A program made the position numbers and the translations under genes. Positions 40,468-49,332 of a DNA stretch of 64,000 nucleotides are shown here, piece after piece. Each line of letters opens with the position of its first letter. Position 1 is the first letter of the stretch. The notes below the pieces were generated by a model. The model was not told where the DNA came from. It saw nothing but the letters and a program-made list of their open reading frames with translations, and did not search any database. This DNA comes from Ruegeria sp. R13_0 (lineage in GTDB: Bacteria > Pseudomonadota > Alphaproteobacteria > Rhodobacterales > Rhodobacteraceae), in the NCBI RefSeq assembly GCF_017743995.1, contig NZ_JAGHRB010000004.1:186001-250000 (forward strand), read 5' to 3'.

Positions 40468-42063
40468 ATGGCCCCCAAAGTACTCGTATCTGACAAGCTC
40501 AGCGAAACCGCCGTGCAAATCTTCCGCGATCGCGGCATCGACGTGGATTTCATGCCCGATCTGGGCAAGGACAAAGACAAACTGGCCGAGGTGATCGGTC
40601 AGTATGACGGTCTTGCCATTCGTTCGGCCACCAAGGTCACACCGACCATTCTGGAGAAGGCCGACAAACTGAAAGTGATCGGTCGTGCCGGGATTGGTAC
40701 TGACAATATCGACAAGGATGCGGCCTCGAAAAAGGGTGTGATCGTGATGAACACGCCCTTCGGCAACATGATCACTACCGCTGAGCATGCGATCGCGATG
40801 ATGTTCGCCGTGGCGCGGCAGATCCCCGAGGCCAGCACCTCGACCCATGCGGGTAAATGGGAAAAGTCCAAGTTCATGGGCATCGAACTGACCAACAAGA
40901 CCCTCGGCGTGATCGGGGCAGGCAATATCGGCGGTATCGTTTGCGAACGCGCGCTTGGCCTGAAGATGAAGGTTGTGGCCTATGACCCCTATCTGGGTGA
41001 AGAGAAAGCCGCGCAGATGGGTGTTGAAAAGGTCGAGCTGGACGAGCTGCTGGCCCGCGCTGACTTTATCACTCTGCATGTGCCTCTGACCGATCAGACA
41101 CGCAACATCCTGAGCCGAGAAAACCTGGCGAAAACCAAGAAGGGCGTACGGATCATCAACTGTGCCCGTGGTGGTCTGGTCGACGAAGACGCGCTGGCCG
41201 AGGCGCTGCAATCGGGTCATGTCGCAGGCGCAGCGTTTGACGTGTTCAGCGAAGAGCCGGCGAAAGAAAACGCTCTGTTCAACCTGCCCAACGTGGTCTG
41301 CACGCCGCACCTTGGCGCGGCAACGACCGAGGCGCAGGAGAACGTGGCTCTGCAGGTGGCCGAGCAGATCTCGAACTACTTGCTGACCGGCGCAGTGGAA
41401 AACGCGCTGAACATGCCCAGCGTGACGGCGGAAGAGGCCAAGGTCATGGGGCCGTGGATCAAACTGGCGGGCCATCTGGGCAGTTTCATCGGCCAGATGA
41501 CCGATGAGCCGGTTCAGGCGATCAACATCCTCTACGATGGTGTGGCGGCTGAAATGAACCTTGCCGCGCTGAACTGTGCTGTCGTTGCGGGCATCATGAA
41601 GAAGTTCAATCCCGAGGTGAACATGGTCTCGGCCCCGGTTGTCGCCAAAGAGCGTGGCATCAAGATCTCGACCACCAATCAGGACAAATCCGGTGCGTTT
41701 GAGGGCTATATCAAGGTCACTGTGGTGACCACCAAGCGCGAACGCTCGATCGGTGGCACAGTGTTCAGCGACGGCAAGCCTCGCTTCATCCAGATCAAAG
41801 GCATCAATATCGACGCCGAGATCGGGGCGCATATGCTCTACACCACCAACGAGGATGTGCCGGGCATCATCGGTGCGCTGGGTCAGACCATGGGCGAGAA
41901 CGACGTCAATATCGCGAACTTTACCCTCGGCCGGTCCGAGGCGGGGGGTGAGGCGATTGCGCTTCTGTATGTGGACGAACCTGTGCCGGCCGAGGCGCGC
42001 GCCAAGCTGGCGGAAACGGGCCTATTCACGCAGATCAAACCGCTGGAATTCGACGTCGCCTGA
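40468..42063 (+). CDS. serA: D-3-phosphoglycerate dehydrogenase
   Basis: 531 residues, type I SerA: substrate/NAD domains, an intervening ASB domain and a C-terminal ACT domain (about 455-531; HMLYTTNEDVPGIIGALGQT). NAD motif GVIGAGNIGG; catalytic Arg in INCARGG, with Glu and His in the following helices (CTPHLGAATTEAQ). First committed step of serine synthesis; the ACT domain suggests serine feedback. AAGGACC lies upstream. Cotranscribed with serC; a hairpin follows the stop. Confidence 0.95.
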   Translation: MAPKVLVSDKLSETAVQIFRDRGIDVDFMPDLGKDKDKLAEVIGQYDGLAIRSATKVTPTILEKADKLKVIGRAGIGTDNIDKDAASKKGVIVMNTPFGNMITTAEHAIAMMFAVARQIPEASTSTHAGKWEKSKFMGIELTNKTLGVIGAGNIGGIVCERALGLKMKVVAYDPYLGEEKAAQMGVEKVELDELLARADFITLHVPLTDQTRNILSRENLAKTKKGVRIINCARGGLVDEDALAEALQSGHVAGAAFDVFSEEPAKENALFNLPNVVCTPHLGAATTEAQENVALQVAEQISNYLLTGAVENALNMPSVTAEEAKVMGPWIKLAGHLGSFIGQMTDEPVQAINILYDGVAAEMNLAALNCAVVAGIMKKFNPEVNMVSAPVVAKERGIKISTTNQDKSGAFEGYIKVTVVTTKRERSIGGTVFSDGKPRFIQIKGINIDAEIGAHMLYTTNEDVPGIIGALGQTMGENDVNIANFTLGRSEAGGEAIALLYVDEPVPAEARAKLAETGLFTQIKPLEFDVA

Positions 42064-42093
42064 TGGGCGCCCTGTGACATTTCAGACAATTTG

Positions 42094-42122
42094 ACACCCG
42101 CGCCAAGGACCGGCGCGGGTGT
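42094..42122 (+). terminator. Hairpin terminator after serA
   Basis: A perfect 11-bp stem, ACACCCGCGCC with GGCGCGGGTGT, and a 7-base loop. The downstream sequence is only mildly T-rich, so termination may be partial. Confidence 0.65.
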
Positions 42123-42184
42123 TCCTGATTGCGCTATCAGCACTTTCGTCGCTAAACTGCCGTGACAGCAGCCGAGACCTTTTC

Positions 42185-42910
42185 ATGACCAAACCGATCT
42201 ACGCCATCGGCGACCTGCACGGGCAGAGCGCCGAGTTCGACCGACTCCTTTCTCTGATCGACCGCGACGGCGGGCCAGAGGCTCAGGTGGTGTTTCTGGG
42301 CGACTATACAGACCGGGGGCCAGATAGCCGGGGTGTTCTCGACCGCTTGATCGCGGGATGCGCCGAAGGGCGGGACTGGATCCCTTTGATGGGCAATCAT
42401 GACCGGATGTTTGCATGGTTTCTTGAGGATTTCCCCCGCCATGATCCGCATCTTCTGGTCGGCTACCACTGGTTGCATGAACGTCTGGGCGGGGTGGAAA
42501 CACTTGCCAGCTACGGGGTCGTGTTCGAGGGGCAAACCCGGCTTGAGGATCTGCACGCCATGGCGTTGCAGGCGGTGCCCGAGGATCATCGTGCGTTCCT
42601 GCAGGGGCTGGTTTTGATGCACCAGACACCCGATCTGGCTTTTGTTCATGCGGGCATCCGCCCCGGTATCGCGCTGGATCAACAGGACGAAAACGATCTG
42701 GTCTGGATCCGGCAGGAGTTTTTGAAACATACCGCGCCGCATCCCAAGCTGATCGTTCACGGCCATACTCCGGTCGACCGGGTGACGCATTGCGGCAATC
42801 GCGTGAACCTGGATACCGGCGCGGGGTATGGGCGCCCGGCCAGTGCCGTTGTCTTCGAAGGCCGTTCCTGCTGGGAAGTGACTGAAAAGGGACGGGTCAG
42901 CCTTGCGTAA
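42185..42910 (+). CDS. PPP-family metallophosphatase (Ser/Thr phosphatase or ApaH-like)
   Basis: 241 residues with the dinuclear metallophosphoesterase blocks in order: GDLHG, FLGDYTDRGPDS, LMGNHD, then FVHAGIRPG and VHGHTPV. The small size and GDYTDRG/GNHD spacing match bacterial lambda-phosphatase-like PPP enzymes. The physiological substrate could be phosphoproteins or a dinucleotide. No good ribosome site is seen before ATG 42185. Its 3' end overlaps the convergent matB gene by 14 bases. Confidence 0.82.
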   Translation: MTKPIYAIGDLHGQSAEFDRLLSLIDRDGGPEAQVVFLGDYTDRGPDSRGVLDRLIAGCAEGRDWIPLMGNHDRMFAWFLEDFPRHDPHLLVGYHWLHERLGGVETLASYGVVFEGQTRLEDLHAMALQAVPEDHRAFLQGLVLMHQTPDLAFVHAGIRPGIALDQQDENDLVWIRQEFLKHTAPHPKLIVHGHTPVDRVTHCGNRVNLDTGAGYGRPASAVVFEGRSCWEVTEKGRVSLA

Positions 42911-44414
42911 AGCTGTCTTTATAGGTCTCGCGCAGGGCGTTCTTTTGCACCTTGCCCATGGTATTGCGCGGTAGCTCATCCAGCACGATCAGTTTGCGCG
43001 GATGTTTGAACCGGGCCAGTTGATCCTGAACGCGCGCCAGAATGGCGTCCAGATCAAGGGCCTGTCCGGGCTGAGGCACCAGAATGCCCAGCACGGTTTC
43101 GCCAAAATCCGGATGCGGCACACCGATGACCGCGCTTTCCAGAACGCCGGGTTGGTCATCCAGCAGAAGCTCGATTTCCTTTGGGTAGATATTGTAGCCG
43201 CCCGAGATGATCAGGTCTTTGCCACGGCCGACGATATGGACATAGCCATCCTCGTCCACCCGGCCCAGATCGCCGGTGATAAAGAACCCGTCCTCGCGTA
43301 GCTCGGCGGCGGTTTTCTCGGGCATCTGCCAATAGCCCTTGAAGACGTTCGGACCGCGCACCTCGATCATGCCGATCTCGCCTTGGGGCAGAGGCGCACC
43401 GGTTTCGGGGTCCGTGACCTTCAACTCGACATCCGGCAGCGGGAACCCGACGGTCCCGGCGCGGCGTTCGCCGTCATAGGGGTTTGAGGTGTTCATATTG
43501 GTTTCTGTCATGCCATAGCGTTCGAGGATACGATGCCCGGTGCGGGCCACGAACTGCTCATGAGTTTCCGCCAGCAGAGGCGCCGAGCCCGAAATGAACA
43601 GCCGCATATGGCGCGCCAGATCACCGGTAAACCGGTCATCGCCCAGCAGGCGAGTGTAGAAGGTTGGCACACCCATCATCGAGGTGGCCTCCGGCATCAG
43701 ACGCAGGATATTGTCAAGATCGAACTTGGGCAGAAAGATCATCGACCCGCTAGAGGCCAGCACCACATTGGTCGCTACAAACAGGCCATGGGTGTGAAAG
43801 ATCGGCAGCGCATGCAGCAGTACATCGTCCTTGGTGAAGCGCCATTCCTGCACCAGCGTTTCGGCATTGGACAGCAGGTTGGCCTGCGTCAGCATCGCAC
43901 CTTTCGACCGCCCCGTGGTGCCAGAGGTATAAAGGAACGCGGCCAGATCATCCTCGGACCGGCTGACAGGTTCGAACGCAGGCAGCATCCCCAACGCTCG
44001 GCGCATCAGGCTGCCGCTGCCATCGGCGTTCAGCGTCGCAAGATGGGCGTTCTGCGCTTGGGCTATCGGGGTCAGGCCAGCCTCATTCGAGGTATCGCAG
44101 ACCACCAGCTTTGCGCCGCTGTTTTCGATGAAATACTGCAGCTCAGTAGTTGTATAGGCGGTGTTGAGCGGCAAGAAGATAAGCCCGGTCTGCGCGCATG
44201 CTGCGTAGAGGGCAAGCGTCTCGGGCGATTTTTCGACCTGAACCGCGACGCGATCTCCGGGCTCAAGCTCCAGCCCCATCAGCGCGTTGGCCAGCCGCGC
44301 GGCCATGTCGAGAAAGGCGGCATGGGTCAGAACCTGACCGTCGGGCAGATGCAGGAACGGCGTGGCTTTCCCGGCGTGAATGCCAAACAGACGATCATAA
44401 AGCGAGTTGGCCAT
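42897..44414 (-). CDS. matB: Malonyl-CoA synthetase MatB
   Basis: 505 residues, ANL-superfamily acyl-CoA synthetase. Motifs: P-loop YTSGTTGRSKGAM, YGMTETNMN, ITGDLGRVDEDGYV and the C-terminal catalytic lysine region NTMGKVQKNALR. The combination HALPIFHTHGL, GMTETNMNTSNPYDGERRAG and length fit MatB, which activates malonate to malonyl-CoA. No malonyl-CoA decarboxylase (matA) or malonate transporter is adjacent. AAAGGA precedes ATG 44414. Divergent from serB. Confidence 0.82.
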   Translation of the reverse strand: MANSLYDRLFGIHAGKATPFLHLPDGQVLTHAAFLDMAARLANALMGLELEPGDRVAVQVEKSPETLALYAACAQTGLIFLPLNTAYTTTELQYFIENSGAKLVVCDTSNEAGLTPIAQAQNAHLATLNADGSGSLMRRALGMLPAFEPVSRSEDDLAAFLYTSGTTGRSKGAMLTQANLLSNAETLVQEWRFTKDDVLLHALPIFHTHGLFVATNVVLASSGSMIFLPKFDLDNILRLMPEATSMMGVPTFYTRLLGDDRFTGDLARHMRLFISGSAPLLAETHEQFVARTGHRILERYGMTETNMNTSNPYDGERRAGTVGFPLPDVELKVTDPETGAPLPQGEIGMIEVRGPNVFKGYWQMPEKTAAELREDGFFITGDLGRVDEDGYVHIVGRGKDLIISGGYNIYPKEIELLLDDQPGVLESAVIGVPHPDFGETVLGILVPQPGQALDLDAILARVQDQLARFKHPRKLIVLDELPRNTMGKVQKNALRETYKDSFTQG

Positions 44415-44558
44415 TCGGTGTTCCTTTCCGTGCGTCGCGGGCTGAATCTGGCTGGGAAAACCGGGACCGTAAAGCCCCGTTTGCCAGATATTTCCAACCA
44501 ACTCTGGCGAAAATGCTGCACCTGCGATATGCGCTATGCAGATTGCCGGAGACCTGCC

Positions 44559-45434
44559 ATGTACGTTGCCACCTTGCTCACAAATCCCACCACGCCCTCG
44601 CTTGAGGTCCCGATGGTGGACGCGCTGCGAAATGCGTGGGGCGGGGGCGAGGTCACGTGGCTAAACCCTGGTGAGGCGGCCGAGTTCACGCTGCCCGAGA
44701 TGCCAGACAATCGTTGGGACGTCTGGGCCGATCTGCAAGAGATGGGCGTTGATCTGGTCGTTCAGCCATCCGAGGGGCGGCGCAAAAAAATGCTGCTGGC
44801 GGATATGGACAGCACCATGATCCAGCAGGAATGCATTGATGAGTTGGCGGATGAGGCGGGTGTTGGTGAGCGCGTCAAAGACATCACCGCCCGCGCGATG
44901 AATGGTGAACTGGACTTCGAAGGCGCGCTGATCGAACGGGTCGGCCTGTTGAAAGGTCTGGACGAGGCGGTCATTGACCATGTTCTGAACACGCGGATCA
45001 CCTTCATGCCCGGCGGGCGCGCGTTGGTGGCGACCATGCGCACGGCTGGCGGCTATGCGGCCTTGGTCTCGGGCGGGTTCACAGCGTTTACAGCCCGTGT
45101 GGCGGCGCAGTTAGGTTTCGATGAGAACCGGGCGAACACACTGTTGACCGAGAATGGGCAGCTAACGGGCGATGTGCAGCGCCCGATCCTCGGGCGGCAG
45201 GCCAAGGTTGAATCGCTGGAGCGGATCACCGCAACGCTTGGATTGTCCGAGGGCGACGTGATCGCGGTTGGCGACGGAGCCAACGATCTGGGCATGCTGG
45301 GGCGGGCCGGAACCGGCGTTGCACTGCACGCAAAGCCCTCGGTCGCAGCTAGTTGCGACGTGCGGATCAACCACGGAGACCTGACGGCCCTGCTTTACAT
45401 TCAAGGCTACAGCAAGGCTGACTTCAGCGTCTAG
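44559..45434 (+). CDS. serB: Phosphoserine phosphatase
   Basis: 291 residues. HAD-family phosphatase with the nucleophile motif DMDST, motif II VSGGFTAFT and motif IV GDGANDLGML; an N-terminal domain of about 80 residues precedes it. Catalyses the last step of serine synthesis. CCGGAG precedes ATG 44559. Its stop shares the tetranucleotide CTAG with the stop of the convergent caspase-like gene. Together with serC-serA it completes the pathway within 6 kb. Confidence 0.92.
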   Translation: MYVATLLTNPTTPSLEVPMVDALRNAWGGGEVTWLNPGEAAEFTLPEMPDNRWDVWADLQEMGVDLVVQPSEGRRKKMLLADMDSTMIQQECIDELADEAGVGERVKDITARAMNGELDFEGALIERVGLLKGLDEAVIDHVLNTRITFMPGGRALVATMRTAGGYAALVSGGFTAFTARVAAQLGFDENRANTLLTENGQLTGDVQRPILGRQAKVESLERITATLGLSEGDVIAVGDGANDLGMLGRAGTGVALHAKPSVAASCDVRINHGDLTALLYIQGYSKADFSV

Positions 45435-47734
45435 AACAAGTCAAAGCGCACCGGGTTCTGCGCCCAGTACACACGCGCGGCCAGCAACAACCGGGCCTTT
45501 GGATCGCTGGCGGCGGCATAGGGAACCGGAACACCGAACTTGGCGCTGATATTTTCCAGCGCTGTCAGGGTCGCCGGGCCGACCTGCCCGTCGACAGTGA
45601 CGTCTTCCCCAAGTTCATTCAGCGCGAGTTGTAAAGCCCGATCCAGATCCCCACGCGAGAGGCTGTCGAGCTGCGATTGAGCCTGCGCGGCGGGTTCCTC
45701 GTTCGGCAGCAGGGCCGCTTTGGCTGCCCTGAGCGCTGCGTCAGCCGGACCTTTGCCCGGTACCTGGCCGTCCAGGATGATATAGGCTCCGTTCGCGCCG
45801 CCCCAGGCATCACCGCGTTCCAGAGATGTATCGTACCAGGCCAAGGCTTCGGTGCGGGGCCGGCCTTTCAACTGATCCCGCAGGATCATGCGGGCGATAC
45901 TGGCCGGAGCAGTAGGGTGCCCGCCTTGGGCGGCCGCCAGAAAGTAGGCTTCGGCTTTGTCGAAATCGACCGGATTGCCGCCCAGCCCATTCAGAGAGAC
46001 ATAGGCCAGATTGTCGTATCCATAGATATCCTGCCGCAATTCGGACGCGCGCAAATATCGCAACCCACGTTCGGGGATATAGTGGTCCGAACTTTCAAGC
46101 AGGAAATACAGGCCCAGCTCATTCATTGAATAGGTATGGCCAAGCTCGACGGAGCGCTCCAACAGCTCGAAACCGCGCCTTTTCTCTTCGGTTGTTTCGC
46201 CGTTGCGTAGAAGCTGTTGACCCAGCCGGTGCATGGCATAGGGGTCTTGCTCGGCTGTGGCTTCCTCCAGCAGGGCGCGTGCTTTTTCCGGGTCAAAGGG
46301 GGTCTTGGTGACCGCGCGGTCGATGCGTTTTGTCTCAAGCAAGGTTGCCAGTGCGTATTTGGCGCGAATATGCCCGCCGTCAACAGCACTCGTGAAACTT
46401 TCAAAGGCGCTTGGCACATTGCCTGCAGCTTGTTGCAAACGGCCCAGTTGATACTGGAACCGCGCGTTTCCCGGATAGTCCTCGACCGCTTGTGAACAGG
46501 CGGCCAGGCCATTGGTGATATCCAGTTCATTCGGCAGGCGGAACACGCCAACGCCATTAAGATCCAGCGCGTCCCCCGCTTCGAGATCGCAGGCGTTCAT
46601 CCCCAATTCCAGAGAGACCTCAACCGTCTGTCGCGTCTGATCAGCGGTTACAACTTCGACCGCAAAGGTGTCGGCGAAATCGGTTTTAGGCAGGTCGACG
46701 GCACGCGTGTCCGTGATCTCGGGCGTATAGGTTAGAGATGTGTCGCTGGCGCTGACAGCACCCCGGTCAGGGGTTTCCGTCACCCGCACATCTACGATAT
46801 CCCGCCCCAGCGCTTGGCTCAAGCTTTGGGAGAGCGGGACGGATTTATCGAACTGATAGCTGAGCGAGAGGGATTGGGGGGCACCATCCTGCAGCGCCTC
46901 GGGTTCAACCTCGACCTTTTGCTGCGCCAGATAGAACGGGCGCACCAGTGTCGAGCTTTCCCAAGGGATCTGCTGCCCCGAAGTCTTGGTGTGAACCCTC
47001 TCGCGAATGACTGGAAAGAGCTGTTGGATATTCTCAAACGGAGAGGATTGGGCGGTTTCCAGAACGGCCGCCGTATATGGGCTGTTGTGGCCGATTTCGC
47101 CATCACTGGCCACCGCACCTGGCGAGGTAGAATACGCGATCAAAGAGTTCAGTGGCGTCTTGAACACGTCAAACCCTTCGCGGGTTTCAAAAAGGTTCGC
47201 GTCCAGATCCGCCGCTAATCTGAGGTCTTGAAACGGATTGTCCCTGCACGAGTCCAGAATGGCCACATGGGCCGCGCTACGGGCGGACAGGGTGTCAATC
47301 ACGCGATCCAGCGTCATCGTTGCCAGTGGCACATCATAGACGCTTTCAAACTTGGCATCCACGGGAAGCAAATAGTTTCGCCGCCCGATCTGAATGCCGT
47401 GACCCGCATAGTAGAACAGAACATCTGCGGAATCCGGGATGTTCAGAACCGCTGTGCGGATCAGCTCTTCAAACTCGCGTTTGGTCAGGTCATAGCCGTC
47501 GAAAACTTGGAAATCGAAGTCCCGCAGCATGTCCGCGATGTCTTCGGCGTCTTTTCTGGCATTGGTCAGGTCGCCAACGCTCGTGTAGTCCTGATTGCCG
47601 ATGACGATTGCAACCCTGCTGTTGGCGCTGGTTGCCGACGTGGACTGCGCGCTGAGGCCGCTGGCGCAAATCGTCAAGATAGAAGCTGCTGCCAGTAGAT
47701 GCCGTCGACCTGTTTCAAACCCAAGATTTAGCAT
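45431..47734 (-). CDS. Secreted caspase-like (C14) protein with Sel1-like repeats and a peptidoglycan-binding-like tail
   Basis: 767 residues. Signal peptide 1-30, then a caspase/metacaspase fold (about 38-270) with an intact dyad: H112 in YYAGHGIQIG and C163 in ILDSCRDNPF. A beta-rich middle follows, then Sel1/TPR-like repeats (about 430-650; YQLGRLQQAAGN, YAMHRLGQQLL, YSMNELGLYF). The end resembles a peptidoglycan-binding helix bundle (LALNELGEDVTVDGQVGPAT). Such export suggests a periplasmic protease. It begins 17 bases after a glycine-tailed lipoprotein gene in the same direction. Substrates unknown. Confidence 0.8.
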   Translation of the reverse strand: MLNLGFETGRRHLLAAASILTICASGLSAQSTSATSANSRVAIVIGNQDYTSVGDLTNARKDAEDIADMLRDFDFQVFDGYDLTKREFEELIRTAVLNIPDSADVLFYYAGHGIQIGRRNYLLPVDAKFESVYDVPLATMTLDRVIDTLSARSAAHVAILDSCRDNPFQDLRLAADLDANLFETREGFDVFKTPLNSLIAYSTSPGAVASDGEIGHNSPYTAAVLETAQSSPFENIQQLFPVIRERVHTKTSGQQIPWESSTLVRPFYLAQQKVEVEPEALQDGAPQSLSLSYQFDKSVPLSQSLSQALGRDIVDVRVTETPDRGAVSASDTSLTYTPEITDTRAVDLPKTDFADTFAVEVVTADQTRQTVEVSLELGMNACDLEAGDALDLNGVGVFRLPNELDITNGLAACSQAVEDYPGNARFQYQLGRLQQAAGNVPSAFESFTSAVDGGHIRAKYALATLLETKRIDRAVTKTPFDPEKARALLEEATAEQDPYAMHRLGQQLLRNGETTEEKRRGFELLERSVELGHTYSMNELGLYFLLESSDHYIPERGLRYLRASELRQDIYGYDNLAYVSLNGLGGNPVDFDKAEAYFLAAAQGGHPTAPASIARMILRDQLKGRPRTEALAWYDTSLERGDAWGGANGAYIILDGQVPGKGPADAALRAAKAALLPNEEPAAQAQSQLDSLSRGDLDRALQLALNELGEDVTVDGQVGPATLTALENISAKFGVPVPYAAASDPKARLLLAARVYWAQNPVRFDLF

Positions 47735-47751
47735 CTGGTGTCTTTCCCGGC

Positions 47752-48054
47752 TTAACCGCCGCTCCAGCCACCGCCACCGCCGCCGCCGGCTCCACCGCCG
47801 CCGCCGCCACCACCGCCGCCGTCGCTTTCACGCTCATAAGCTTTTTTCGGGGCCGGTTCGGGTTTGCTTTCAGGGGCTGCCGCCGCAGTTGTGGTCGCAG
47901 GCGCGGGAGTTGCCGCTACCGCCGCCGCCGCAGGGGTGGGTTGAGGGGCGGTTTCCGCTGGGGTGACAGTCTCTGTCTGTGACCAAGGGGTCGAAGAACA
48001 GCCTGCGACAACAAGGGTACAGGCGATAAACAATGAAGTGGACGCGAAGCGCAT
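47752..48054 (-). CDS. Small lipoprotein with Ala/Pro-rich stalk and poly-glycine tail
   Basis: 100 residues. Lipoprotein signal with lipobox LVVAGC (Cys about 19), then a low-complexity stalk of Ala, Pro and Thr (TPAAAAVAATPAPATTTAAA), a short charged patch KKAYERESD and a tail of 22 residues that is almost all glycine with one Ala and a WSGG end. AGGAGG fixes ATG 48054. It is upstream of, and probably cotranscribed with, the caspase-like gene. I do not recognise a defined family. Confidence 0.75.
   Translation of the reverse strand: MRFASTSLFIACTLVVAGCSSTPWSQTETVTPAETAPQPTPAAAAVAATPAPATTTAAAAPESKPEPAPKKAYERESDGGGGGGGGGGAGGGGGGGWSGG
47755..47820 (-). repeat. GGN-codon repeat encoding the poly-glycine tail
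   Basis: 66 bases of nearly uninterrupted glycine codons, seen on the plus strand as GCC/ACC triplets. Such tracts are prone to slippage, so tail length may vary between strains. Confidence 0.8.
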
Positions 48055-48206
48055 CTCAAGCCTCCTAAAATAAAACAACTTACTAAACTCACACATAACA
48101 CCATGCCTTGTGTCTTTGGAGCAGGTCTATGAACCTTTTCACACATACACCAAAAGAAGGCGCGCGGCCAATTTTCCGAAGTGGCGCTGACAAAAGGTAG
48201 GCTTTC

Positions 48207-48234
48207 CTTTATTTAACTTTTATGTTAAATAAAG
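48207..48234. promoter_or_regulatory. ArsR-type operator upstream of the ArsR gene
   Basis: An 11-bp perfect inverted repeat, CTTTATTTAAC and GTTAAATAAAG, with a 6-base centre ends four bases before the ArsR start. The AT-rich dyad at this place is the expected autoregulatory site and probably overlaps the -10 and ribosome site. Confidence 0.8.
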
Positions 48235-48238
48235 TGGC

Positions 48239-48568
48239 ATGACCGATCTTGTTTCAGCCTTTTCTGCCCTATCTGACCGCACTCGGTTTGCCATCGTTGA
48301 GCAGCTGATGGACGGTGGCGAACTGCCCGCCGGAGACCTGATCGAAGGCAAAGGCATGTCCGGTGCCGCAATCTCGCGCCACCTGAAGGTGCTGCGCGAG
48401 GCCGGATTGGTGCAACAACGCGTGCTGGGTACCCAGAGGCTGTATTCTGTCCACTCCGAAGGCCTTCGTGCAATTGCCGAGTGGACGATCTCGAAACGAC
48501 AGTTCTGGGAAAGCAGTCTGGATCGTTTGGGTGACATCTTGGAAAGGGAAAATTCATGGCCGACCTGA
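48239..48568 (+). CDS. ArsR-family transcriptional repressor
   Basis: 109 residues, a compact winged helix: FSALSDRTRFAIVEQLMDGG, then the recognition region MSGAAISRHLKVLREAGLV and the wing QRVLGTQRLYSV. There is no CxC or other metal motif, so it is not a typical metal sensor but of the group paired with SRPBCC proteins. It overlaps the SRPBCC gene by 13 bases. A strong palindrome lies just upstream. Confidence 0.88.
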   Translation: MTDLVSAFSALSDRTRFAIVEQLMDGGELPAGDLIEGKGMSGAAISRHLKVLREAGLVQQRVLGTQRLYSVHSEGLRAIAEWTISKRQFWESSLDRLGDILERENSWPT

Positions 48569-48984
48569 AATTGGAGCGGGACTTTCCCGTCAGCCCAGAA
48601 GACCTTTTTGTTTGGGTGACAGATGGCGCGAAACTGCTGCAGTGGTGGGGGCCGGAAGGCATGCATGTGCCGGATCACAATCTGGATTTTTCAAGAACCG
48701 GCCCATGGTTTTCGGTGATGGAAAACAGCGATGGGCAGCAATTCAAGGTTTCGGGACATGTCACGCATGTTGATCCACCGAACTCGGTCGGCTTCACGTG
48801 GGGGTGGCATGACGATCAGGATCAACGCGGCCCGGAAAGCCATGTGACTTTTTCAATAGCGGCAACCGAAACCGGTGCCCGACTTGTTATCGATCACCGT
48901 GAACTCGCAGACGCCGAAGCGGCTGAGAACCACAACACAGGCTGGACATCCTCGCTGCGTAAACTCGAAGCGCAGTGCCAATAG
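48556..48984 (+). CDS. SRPBCC / AHSA1 family ligand-binding protein
   Basis: 142 residues with the START-like AHSA1 layout: DFPVSPEDLFVWVTDGAKLL at the start, then LQWWGPEGMHVPDHNLDF, and a C-terminal helix (GWTSSLRKLE). Such proteins bind hydrophobic ligands in a deep pocket. Pairing with an overlapping ArsR repressor is a widespread two-gene arrangement whose ligands are mostly unknown. The start lies inside the ArsR gene and is coupled to it. Confidence 0.85.
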   Translation: MADLKLERDFPVSPEDLFVWVTDGAKLLQWWGPEGMHVPDHNLDFSRTGPWFSVMENSDGQQFKVSGHVTHVDPPNSVGFTWGWHDDQDQRGPESHVTFSIAATETGARLVIDHRELADAEAAENHNTGWTSSLRKLEAQCQ

Positions 48985-49006
48985 ATTTCATTCAGGGAGG
49001 ACCGAA

Positions 49007-49327
49007 ATGCCCCAATATCTATTTGTTTATCACGGGGGCCACACCCCAACTGACCCCGCTGAGGTCGAAGCAACCATGGCCGCATGGGGCGCATGGTTTC
49101 AGAACATGGGCGAGGCTTTGGATATCCCGGGAAATCCGGTAGGCCAGTCCTATACCGTCAGCAACGGCGGCGTCGTCGACAATGGCGGGGCTAACCCGGC
49201 CTCTGGCTTCACGGTGATCAATGCCGACAGCATGGATGCCGCGACTGAGATGGCCAAAGGTTGCCCGATGGTCGTCAACGGATCAGGCTCGGTCGAAGTG
49301 GCGGAAATCCACGAAATCGAAATGTAG
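49007..49327 (+). CDS. YCII-related (DGPF) domain protein
   Basis: 106 residues. It starts MPQYLFVYHGG with EVEATMAAWGAWFQNMG and ends in VEVAEIHEI, the ferredoxin-like YCII/DGPF layout. Function of the family is unclear; some members are linked to ECF sigma factors or oxygenases. GGGAGG precedes the ATG, 22 bases after the SRPBCC stop. Likely third member of the ArsR-controlled operon. Confidence 0.8.
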   Translation: MPQYLFVYHGGHTPTDPAEVEATMAAWGAWFQNMGEALDIPGNPVGQSYTVSNGGVVDNGGANPASGFTVINADSMDAATEMAKGCPMVVNGSGSVEVAEIHEIEM

Positions 49328-49332
49328 CTGCT

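Noticed and set aside
39433-41832. About 800-codon minus-strand open frame across serC and serA
   Set aside because: It spans two highly conserved genes on the other strand and the intergenic ribosome site, with low-complexity His/Arg-rich translation.
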